Below, piece by piece: positions 1-5,146 of a stretch of DNA of 6,545 bases; position 1 is the stretch's first letter, and every line of letters begins with the position of its first letter. Source of the stretch: JBBKWX01 sp037969175 (lineage in GTDB: Bacteria; Bacteroidota; Bacteroidia; AKYH767-A; JBBKVM01); the NCBI GenBank assembly GCA_037969175.1, contig JBBKWX010000130.1, positions 1 to 6,545 on the forward strand. The letters run 5' to 3'. A program made the position numbers and the translations under genes. Below the pieces are notes generated by a model. The model was not told the DNA's origin and did not search any database. It was given only the letters and a program-made list of their open reading frames with translations.

Positions 1-1127
1 ATGATGGATATTAAAATTTCATGAGAGAGTGCCGTTTCTAAAGTTCCAATTGTTTCTTTGATCAAATTGGTTCTGTCATAGAAAGGAATGATTGTTAACT
101 GACTTGTTCTTCCATCTGCCAAAACTTTTTTAGGCAACCCGGGCGCAACTTCAACAATCCTTTGCTTTACATTATTGATGACAGCAAGAGGGTTAGAACC
201 AAAGCGGGCTACTACTACTCCCCCAACGACTTCAGCTCCGCCTTTATCCAAGATTCCTCTTCGGGTTGCAGGTCCCAAACTCACAATTCCAATATCCTTG
301 ATCCGGATGGGAACATTTTCATTGACCTTTACCACTGCCTTTTCAAGATCTTCAACACTCTTGATATAGCCAAGGCCTCTTACCAAATATTCCGCTTGAT
401 TTATTTCAATGGTCTTAGCTCCTACATCCAGGTTGGCATTTTTTATTGCCATCATGACCATGTCCAGACCTATGTTGTAGGCCTTCAAAGCATCCGGATT
501 TACATCAACCTGATATTCTCTGATATATCCTCCTATGGATGCAACTTCAGAAACTCCATCCACACCATTCAATCCATATTTTACATAGAAGTCCTGAACT
601 GTTCGGATCTCATGCAGATCCCAGCCACCGGTAGTATTGCCAACAGAATCTCTTCCTTCCAATGTGTACCAGAATACCTGCCCTAAAGCTGTAGCATCCG
701 GTCCAAGTGTTGGCTGAACGGCATCAGGTAAAAGTCCGGATGGAAGTGAGTTGATTTTTTCAAGGATCCGTGTTCTCGACCAGTAAAATTCTGTCTCTTC
801 TTTAAAGATCACAAAGATGCTTGAGAAGCCAAACATGGAGGAACTCCGGATTGATTTCACACCGGGAATTCCCAATAAGTATGTTGTTAATGGATAAGTG
901 ATCTGGTCATCAATATCCTGGGGAGAACGACCCGGCCATTGAGTAAAAACAATTTGCTGGTTCTCTCCAATATCAGGGATCGCATCAACGGGTACCGGGT
1001 CATTCGGGAGAAATGAAGTCTTCCAATCAAAAGGTGAGGTAACCAATCCCCAACTAACTATCAAAATCAAAAACAAGAATGTAACTAACTTGTTTTCAAG
1101 AAAATATCTTATTATTTTATTAAACAT
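1..1127 (-). CDS. cusA: Heavy-metal efflux RND transporter permease, CusA/CzcA family (N-terminal 375 residues, runs off the window)
   Basis: This is the inner-membrane proton-driven pump of a tripartite metal efflux system (HME-RND family), which exports metal ions with a periplasmic adaptor and an outer-membrane channel. The frame is open from the ATG at 1127 to the window edge with no stop, so only about the first third of a roughly 1,000-1,250-residue protein is present. Visible parts: a short cytoplasmic N-terminus, TM1 at about residues 14-30, then periplasmic porter domain. Family hallmarks are VDAIPDI (47-53), DQITYPLTT (74-82), FYWSRTRILE (114-123), LGPDATALGQ (141-150), EVASIGGYIREYQV (194-207), a GPATRRG segment (285-291) and FYDRT (349-353). 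By recalled comparison it fits E. coli CusA almost end to end, with an extra linker of about 13 residues after TM1. The methionine ligands and proton-relay residues lie beyond the edge, so Cu/Ag versus Zn/Co/Cd specificity is not decidable; CusA is the best guess. It follows the small secreted protein gene by 87 bases and is probably cotranscribed. No Shine-Dalgarno is seen. Confidence 0.93.
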   Translation of the reverse strand, partial: MFNKIIRYFLENKLVTFLFLILIVSWGLVTSPFDWKTSFLPNDPVPVDAIPDIGENQQIVFTQWPGRSPQDIDDQITYPLTTYLLGIPGVKSIRSSSMFGFSSIFVIFKEETEFYWSRTRILEKINSLPSGLLPDAVQPTLGPDATALGQVFWYTLEGRDSVGNTTGGWDLHEIRTVQDFYVKYGLNGVDGVSEVASIGGYIREYQVDVNPDALKAYNIGLDMVMMAIKNANLDVGAKTIEINQAEYLVRGLGYIKSVEDLEKAVVKVNENVPIRIKDIGIVSLGPATRRGILDKGGAEVVGGVVVARFGSNPLAVINNVKQRIVEVAPGLPKKVLADGRTSQLTIIPFYDRTNLIKETIGTLETALSHEILISI

Positions 1128-1213
1128 AACATCAGATTATTTGAACAAAAAAGTTCAAGACCACGAGGTCTTTTTAGGCACGAATTATTCGCACCCTATA
1201 ATCACTGATGTTA
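1127..1213 (-). promoter_or_regulatory. Possible structured RNA leader between the HYC_CC_PP gene and the efflux pump
   Basis: Read as minus-strand RNA, the intergenic segment can form a closing stem around three hairpins. The closing stem is 9 bp: TAACATCAG (plus 1127-1135) against CTGATGTTA (1205-1213), starting two bases after the upstream stop codon and ending on the A of the pump's AUG. Inside, in RNA order, are GGUGCGAA-UAA-UUCGUGCC (1195-1177; 8 bp including two G-U wobbles that pair only in the minus-strand RNA), AAGACC-UCGU-GGUCUU (1172-1157), and TTGAAC/GTTCAA around a T6 loop (1158-1141). The last two overlap by two bases, so each can lose a pair or they can alternate. The second is followed four bases later by six U residues, so it could also act as a weak terminator/attenuator. 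A role in controlling pump translation is inference; no known riboswitch class was recognised, and pairing was found by eye only. Confidence 0.4.
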
Positions 1214-1214
1214 A

Positions 1215-1634
1215 TTATATAAGGAATGAAGAAATAAGGATAGGGATATCCTGCTTTAATAATGGAGGAGAATAATCCAGATATTCTGCATGAAGAATAT
1301 CTGCATCTTCAATTAAAAGATCAGATGTTGCCGCGAAGGCATCAAGAAAAACAATGTTGTTGGCTAAAGTAATTTTAGCAGAATTTTGGTACTCATTGAT
1401 TACTTGAATCTGTACAATGTCATCGTTGCAACAAGCCTGGGAATTGAATCCTGGCAGATCAGAGGAATTATCACATGATGCATCATCATTATCCATTCCG
1501 CATCCAAGATCCTTCGAGCCAAAATGTAGTGATGAGTTTACAGCTATTCCACCACAATAATGCGTTGCCCAATTCAATCCCACATTGGTCATGAGCATAA
1601 AAAGGGCAATAATTATGGCAATTGATTTCTTCAT
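1215..1634 (-). CDS. Small secreted HYC_CC_PP family protein next to metal efflux gene
   Basis: A 139-residue exported protein of unknown biochemical function. It begins with a classic Sec signal peptide (MKKS, then a hydrophobic run to about residue 20; cleavage likely near residues 21-24). The mature part opens with His25-Tyr26-Cys27 followed by GG, has a Cys45-Gly-Cys-like acidic stretch (GCGMDNDD, with only one Cys there) and Cys54, then a Cys68-Cys69 pair, and ends with SPPLLKQDIPILISSFLI containing Pro123-Pro124. This order of HYC, CC and PP is the signature after which the Bacteroidota HYC_CC_PP family is named. Five cysteines, one histidine next to a cysteine, and a Met in an acidic loop could bind a soft metal such as Cu(I); that is inference, supported by its place directly upstream of a CusA-type pump in the same orientation. 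Stop TAA at 1217-1215. The start ATG at 1634 has no Shine-Dalgarno, but the signal peptide fits it exactly. Confidence 0.85.
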   Translation of the reverse strand: MKKSIAIIIALFMLMTNVGLNWATHYCGGIAVNSSLHFGSKDLGCGMDNDDASCDNSSDLPGFNSQACCNDDIVQIQVINEYQNSAKITLANNIVFLDAFAATSDLLIEDADILHAEYLDYSPPLLKQDIPILISSFLI

Positions 1635-1710
1635 TTATTCAGGTAAGTTACGAAATAATCGCAAACTCTTGTGGTTTAAAACTCACTAATTTCCATTTAA
1701 TTACATGAAA

Positions 1711-1738
1711 CAGACCTAGACTTCGTATTAGCGATCAA
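1711..1738 (-). promoter_or_regulatory. Candidate Bacteroidota-type promoter for the HYC_CC_PP/efflux operon
   Basis: On the minus strand, TTG (plus 1738-1736) is followed after 17 bases by TAGGTCTG (1718-1711). This matches 7 of 8 positions of a Bacteroidota -7 element written TAnnTTTG, with an exact -33 TTG. Transcription would begin near 1705 and leave an untranslated leader of about 70 bases before the ATG at 1634. The match is short and the spacer is at the low end of what is usual, so chance is a real alternative. Confidence 0.28.
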
Positions 1739-1760
1739 TCTATGAGTGTAAAATATTTCC

Positions 1761-1943
1761 CGCAGACTTCGCAGATTAATGCAGAATGAACAACCTCTGT
1801 GTTTTCTATGTCTCCATGGTGATTTTTTTTTCGAACTCAAACCCAAACATCTTAGTGAAACTATGTTTACTTGTGTATTCTAAGACTTATCCAAATTTTT
1901 AGCGCATTAAATTTACAAATGCAAGTCTAAAGGACCTTAGTGG
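1761..1943. repeat. Degenerate dispersed intergenic repeat (GCAGA / CTCTGTG / CTTAGTG type)
   Basis: The segment contains three GCAGA units at 9-10 base spacing (1762, 1771, 1781), then CCTCTGTG and a CTCCATGGTGA tail (1794-1822), then CTTAGTGAAA (1851) and CTTAGTGGTAAAA (1936). These short phased words resemble the decayed non-coding repeats of the form 'CTCTGTGTTCTCTGTGTCTCTGTGGTGA' logic (phased CTCTGTG words) that recur between genes in many Bacteroidota and other bacterial genomes. Whether this copy recurs elsewhere in this genome cannot be seen from one window. It encodes no protein and has no clear boundaries or target-site duplication. Confidence 0.4.
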
Positions 1944-2004
1944 TAAAAGACATTCTCAACACCCCTGAAACAATTCTATATCTTATCAACTTTGTTTTTA
2001 TATC

Positions 2005-2035
2005 ATTAGGAAACTATCGAATAGAAGTTTCTAAT
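2005..2035 (-). terminator. Inverted repeat 3' of the Ig-like T9SS gene, weak terminator candidate
   Basis: ATTAGGAAACT (2005-2015) pairs with AGTTTCTAAT (2026-2035) with one bulged G and a 10-base loop, starting 16 bases past the stop codon of the gene that ends at 2052. In the minus direction the bases after the stem are not a U tract but A-rich, so this is not a canonical intrinsic terminator. It may stabilise the mRNA 3' end or be chance. Confidence 0.25.
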
Positions 2036-2051
2036 AATCACGAGAGAATTT

Positions 2052-3092
2052 TCAATCAACAAAAAACTTTACAGCCACTCCTGACTTGTTCATACTCACT
2101 AAATAAATTCCGGATTGTAGTTTTCCGGGATCAAATTCCGCTCTGAATTTTCCTGCCGATATAGCATGTCTGCTGATCAATCGCCCTGTAATATCTGTAA
2201 CGATGATATGATCATCTATTGATGCATCAGCGCGGATTATTTCAAGATGACCGGTTCCTGAGTGATGAAAAACCTGAATGACCTGAGACAATTCACTTCT
2301 TCCGGTAATTACAAAAACTGCTGATGTAGCACTGCATCCATTGGCATCAGTTATGATCACCGTATAGCTACCGGGTTGGGCTGCGGGATAAACAGCATTA
2401 TTGTGCCCTAAGGGCTGCCCGTTTTGATACCACTCATAGCTATATCCACTAACAGTTGAAAGATCTCCATTTGAAAAACTGATCAACGGCTGTGGTGGTC
2501 CTGAGATCAAAACCTGAAGATTCAAACCTAATTGCTGAATATAATTCGGACAAACAGATGGTGCTGCACTGAAGCTGTAAAAGCCAGAAGCAGTGAGGTA
2601 TAATGTATCCTGATTTGCACCCGGGATAGGATTACCATTGAAGGTCCATTGAATATTCACAGATCCCTGAGGTCCTGCTACAAAATATGCAGTATCGCCC
2701 GGACAAACCAAAGTTTCTCCGTTTTGGCCTATAGAAAAATCACCACCTGAAATAGCATATGGAAAAAGGAAAGCCCATCCATCCACAAGTACTGAAGGAC
2801 TAGTATATGTATTAGCACCCAAAGTTACTTCGACCGAAAAATTAAAACCTGCACTGTTTGAATAATCTACTACATAATATTGCTGATTAGCTCCACTGAT
2901 GGGATTCCCATTTCTGAACCACTGATAGGTATCATAGTTCTGTGTCCATAACGTATCTGTTTCGTTCGGACAAAGGATCAGATTCGAAGGAGTAATTGTT
3001 GGTGTCTGTGCTTGCACCATCGTGGGATTCATTAAAATCAAAAATGCAGTGAAAAAGAAAAAATTTGAAAAGTGTTTCATAACAGAAGACAT
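2052..3092 (-). CDS. Secreted Ig-like repeat protein with C-terminal T9SS type A sorting domain
   Basis: A 346-residue extracellular or cell-surface protein, function unknown. The N-terminus is a Sec signal peptide with a polyphenylalanine core, ending near VQAQ (residues 26-29). Three similar beta-sandwich (Ig/PKD-like) modules follow, at about 31-105, 106-195 and 198-263. Each has a core Trp and an N-G-x-P turn: WFRNGNPISGANQ (58-70), WTFNGNPIPGANQ (149-161) and WYQNGQPLG (221-229). The third module ends with the SYTVIITDANGCSATS segment (242-257) common in such adhesin-like proteins. Residues 265-346 form a sorting domain: VTDITGRLI (298-306), then LQSGIYLVSM (325-334) and a final KFFVD. 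It directs export through the T9SS and attachment to the surface. The ATG at 3092 gives MSSVMKHF; the in-frame ATG at 3080 (Met5) gives an equally good or better signal peptide. No Shine-Dalgarno precedes either. It is transcribed divergently from the other T9SS cargo gene. Confidence 0.9.
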   Translation of the reverse strand: MSSVMKHFSNFFFFTAFLILMNPTMVQAQTPTITPSNLILCPNETDTLWTQNYDTYQWFRNGNPISGANQQYYVVDYSNSAGFNFSVEVTLGANTYTSPSVLVDGWAFLFPYAISGGDFSIGQNGETLVCPGDTAYFVAGPQGSVNIQWTFNGNPIPGANQDTLYLTASGFYSFSAAPSVCPNYIQQLGLNLQVLISGPPQPLISFSNGDLSTVSGYSYEWYQNGQPLGHNNAVYPAAQPGSYTVIITDANGCSATSAVFVITGRSELSQVIQVFHHSGTGHLEIIRADASIDDHIIVTDITGRLISRHAISAGKFRAEFDPGKLQSGIYLVSMNKSGVAVKFFVD

Positions 3093-3205
3093 TTAGAAAA
3101 ATCGATTAAATAAATTTATAAAAAACATATTTAAAAGAGAAGGCTGATTAAACTTTTGTCGTCTAATATCATCCATATCACTGTTATTATCGTGCATATT
3201 ATTAA

Positions 3206-3213
3206 TAGCTTTG
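3206..3213 (+). promoter_or_regulatory. -7 promoter element (TAGCTTTG) for the repeat-propeller T9SS gene
   Basis: TAGCTTTG matches the Bacteroidota -7 consensus TAnnTTTG at every fixed position. Transcription would start around 3219-3221, 13-15 bases before the ATG at 3234. No clear TTG lies 17-23 bases upstream, so the -33 half is weak. The element lies inside the longer TTG-started reading frame (3156), which supports the downstream ATG. The 141-base divergent region around it (3093-3233) is AT-rich and otherwise shows no gene; no convincing promoter was found for the opposite gene. Confidence 0.38.
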
Positions 3214-3233
3214 AATCTCCAAATAAACCATCC

Positions 3234-4886
3234 ATGAAACTTCTATTCTCTACACTTCTTTCACTTCTCACTTACACTTCAGGCATTGCCCAATGGAATA
3301 CTATCACTACTATCAACACCCCTGTTTGTGCAATGCCAAACAAGCAGGATGATGCAAGAATTGTAACAGACGGAAAAGCAGGGGGCATAATTTCTTGGGT
3401 AGATGCGAGAGTCACATCAGGTCTGGGTGATATTTATGTACAAAGATTGAACTCTAGAGGGATCCCACTTTGGACAACCAATGGGAAAGCAATATGCAAT
3501 GATCTTGCAGATCAAACAGCACCTGTAATTACTGAATCCATAGATGGGGGTGCTATCATAACCTGGCAGGACTGGCGAAGCGGCGACCGTGATATCTATG
3601 CTCAAAAAGTTGATTCCTCAGGGAATGTTTTATGGATGACAAATGGCATTGCTATATGTGCTAAAGTTACACATCAACGAAGTCCTAAAATCCTGAATGA
3701 TGGACTTGGAGGGGCTTACATTGTATGGGAAGATTCTATCAATGGTGCTTATGATATTTATCTGCAGCATGTAAATGCATCGGGAAACTTAAGCTGGAAT
3801 TCAACCGGAATAGCTGTTTGTGCAGCAGCAGATGCACAGATCAATCCGAGATTGGTTATGGATGGTTCAGGGGGAGTTATTGTAGTTTGGCAAGACAGAA
3901 GAAATGGAATTGATTATACTGTTTATGCTCAGCGAATTGATGCAGCAGGTATTCTTCAATGGGCCGCAAATGGCATTGTAATATGCACAGCAGCAGGAGC
4001 TCAGATTAATCCCAAGATGAGCAGTGATGATTCAGGTGGTGCTATCATTACATGGCAAGACAAAAGGACGAATATTGATTATGATGTTTATGCACAACGT
4101 GTCAACGGAGCAGGTTCATTATTGTGGGGTAATACGGGTGCAGGTGTTTGTACGGTTAGCGGGAATCAAAGTGCTATTGACATGACCACAGAAGGTATTA
4201 ATGGAGCTATCATTTCATGGAAAGATGAGCGGACCGGATCTTTTGCTGTTTATGCTGCTTTCTTAAACAGATCAGGAGTTGCAACCTGGACGGCTAATGG
4301 AATTGGTATAGGTCCGGGAATCAATCCTAACATCATTGGAGATACTAATGGTGGTGCAATAGTCACCTGGCAAGATGAAAGTATCTCTGCAAGCAATTAT
4401 AACATCTATGCACAGCGATTAACATCTGCCGGTGTCAGACAATGGGGAGCAACCGGCACGGCAGTTTGTACTGCAGCGAACATTCAGGAGAGTCCGAAGC
4501 ATGTAGGTACCGGAGATGGTGGTGCGATCTTCGTTTGGGATGATCTTAGAAACGGTTCTCATTATGATATTTATGCACATAAATTGAGTGCTAATGGGAC
4601 AGTAACCGGGATTGAGTCATCTCAAATTCTAATAAATTCTATTAGACCCTATCCTAACCCAATGAGTTCTGTAACAACTTTTTATTGGGTTGATTCAGGA
4701 AATACCAATCCTGAAACTTGGAATTTAATCATCAGAAATACGCTGGGAGAAATAGTATTTCAAAAGAATTACAATGGAGCAATTCCTGTAATTTTTGATA
4801 AGAAGGATCTTAAAAGCGGTTTGTATACATTCCAGGTTCAAACAGAAAACGCTGCTTCTTTTGGGAAATTAATGATCTTGGACTGA
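3234..4886 (+). CDS. Secreted eight-repeat (probable beta-propeller) protein with T9SS type A sorting domain
   Basis: A 550-residue secreted protein whose function is not recognised. The ATG at 3234 is chosen over an in-frame TTG at 3156 because it gives a textbook signal peptide (MKLLFSTLLSLL, cleavage near GIAQ at 17-20) and because a -7 promoter element lies between the two. Residues 32-459 are eight tandem units of 52-56 residues with the pattern Cys, about four residues, Q-x-x-P, D-G-x-GGAIITWQD-x-R, Y-D-IYAQR, then a G and a Trp before N-G-x-A-I. This periodicity, with a GG-beta-strand and W-x-D/E core, suggests a beta-propeller used for binding or as a surface scaffold; that fold is inference. 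The C-terminal sorting domain starts at PYPNP (472-476), continues through IIRNTLGEIVF (499-509) and LKSGLYTFQVQ (526-536), and ends in KLMILD. It directs T9SS export and surface attachment or release. No catalytic motif is seen. The neighbour upstream is divergent; the next gene lies 260 bases downstream and is likely separate. Confidence 0.9.
   Translation: MKLLFSTLLSLLTYTSGIAQWNTITTINTPVCAMPNKQDDARIVTDGKAGGIISWVDARVTSGLGDIYVQRLNSRGIPLWTTNGKAICNDLADQTAPVITESIDGGAIITWQDWRSGDRDIYAQKVDSSGNVLWMTNGIAICAKVTHQRSPKILNDGLGGAYIVWEDSINGAYDIYLQHVNASGNLSWNSTGIAVCAAADAQINPRLVMDGSGGVIVVWQDRRNGIDYTVYAQRIDAAGILQWAANGIVICTAAGAQINPKMSSDDSGGAIITWQDKRTNIDYDVYAQRVNGAGSLLWGNTGAGVCTVSGNQSAIDMTTEGINGAIISWKDERTGSFAVYAAFLNRSGVATWTANGIGIGPGINPNIIGDTNGGAIVTWQDESISASNYNIYAQRLTSAGVRQWGATGTAVCTAANIQESPKHVGTGDGGAIFVWDDLRNGSHYDIYAHKLSANGTVTGIESSQILINSIRPYPNPMSSVTTFYWVDSGNTNPETWNLIIRNTLGEIVFQKNYNGAIPVIFDKKDLKSGLYTFQVQTENAASFGKLMILD
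3327..4610 (+). repeat. Eight tandem protein-coding repeats of about 160 bases
   Basis: Units begin at residues 32, 88, 142, 196, 251, 306, about 359 and 412 of the protein, a spacing of 53-56 residues. Seven of the eight begin with a cysteine, and these are the only cysteines in the protein. Unit 7 lacks the Cys and is shortened at its front; unit 8 is cut short where the sorting domain begins. Units 4 and 5 are the closest pair (30 of 55 residues identical by eye, both with AQINP and the IDY-x-VYAQR stretch), suggesting a comparatively late duplication. Confidence 0.88.
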
Positions 4887-5014
4887 TATTAAATATCAAA
4901 CAGATTAATCAACAAAAAATAGGCATTAGTCTATCAAAAAGTCATATCCGCCAAAATTCTCTTCATTAGGTTTTGATATTGCTTACCTTCGATTTCTAAA
5001 TAATTTAACTGATC

Positions 5015-5035
5015 TGCATGTGAAAATCACCTGCA
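5015..5035 (+). other. Imperfect hairpin downstream of the repeat-propeller gene
   Basis: TGCATGTGA (5015-5023) and TCACCTGCA (5027-5035) form a 9-position stem with one mismatch around an AAA loop. It lies 129 bases past the stop at 4886 and is followed by TTTAAATTATT rather than a solid T run. It could be a weak transcription end for the upstream gene or part of a regulatory site for the downstream lipoprotein gene; neither is established. Confidence 0.35.
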
Positions 5036-5041
5036 TTTAAA

Positions 5042-5057
5042 TTATTGAATTCAATAA
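5042..5057. promoter_or_regulatory. Perfect 16-bp palindrome, candidate operator upstream of the haloperoxidase-like gene
   Basis: TTATTGAATTCAATAA reads the same on both strands with no central gap, 90 bases before the ATG at 5147. Perfect dimeric sites of this length are typical of helix-turn-helix repressor operators, but AT-rich DNA produces some by chance. No regulator gene lies in the window and no clear TAnnTTTG promoter was found nearby, so the role is open. Confidence 0.3.
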
Positions 5058-5146
5058 CTATTCTTTACTTGTACCGGATTAGCCTATCAATGAGAAGTTA
5101 CTGGTTATTATAGATTGGAATAGATCTCTAAAAAAACATTCAACAC

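Larger units (their letters stand above)
1635..2051. other. 417-base intergenic region without a supported gene
   Basis: This stretch separates the start of the metal-efflux operon from the end of the Ig-like T9SS gene, both on the minus strand. No frame here has a convincing start, length or protein-like composition; the one longer plus-strand frame beginning near 1940 runs into the T9SS gene antisense and looks like a shadow. The region holds a candidate promoter for the operon (1711-1738), a degenerate dispersed repeat (about 1761-1943) and an inverted repeat near the end of the downstream gene (2005-2035). The remainder is AT-rich and shows nothing recognisable. Confidence 0.7.

Noticed and set aside
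162..686. 174-residue plus-strand open frame
   Set aside because: It lies wholly antisense to the RND pump, in the codon-aligned opposite frame. Its translation lacks protein-like features and starts with a non-ATG codon, so it is a shadow.
1127..1213. tRNA or tRNA-like gene suggested by the cloverleaf-like pairing
   Set aside because: There is no GGTTCRA-type T-loop, no D-loop GG, no 7-base anticodon loop and no acceptor stem of proper geometry, so it is not a tRNA.
1940..2146. 68-residue plus-strand frame
   Set aside because: It starts from a non-ATG codon and runs antisense into the end of the T9SS gene, with no recognisable domain.
3156..3233. N-terminal extension of the eight-repeat protein from a TTG codon
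   Set aside because: It would place 26 residues before a perfect signal peptide and would overlap the TAGCTTTG promoter element. The ATG at 3234 explains the data better.
4885..4897. GATATTAAATATC palindrome at the stop codon of the eight-repeat gene
   Set aside because: The stem is short and entirely AT-rich apart from its ends, with no T tract after it. It is too weak to call a terminator.
5111..5118. TAGATTGG as a -7 promoter element for the haloperoxidase-like gene
   Set aside because: It matches 7 of 8 positions but has no TTG 17-23 bases upstream and lies in AT-rich DNA where such matches are common.
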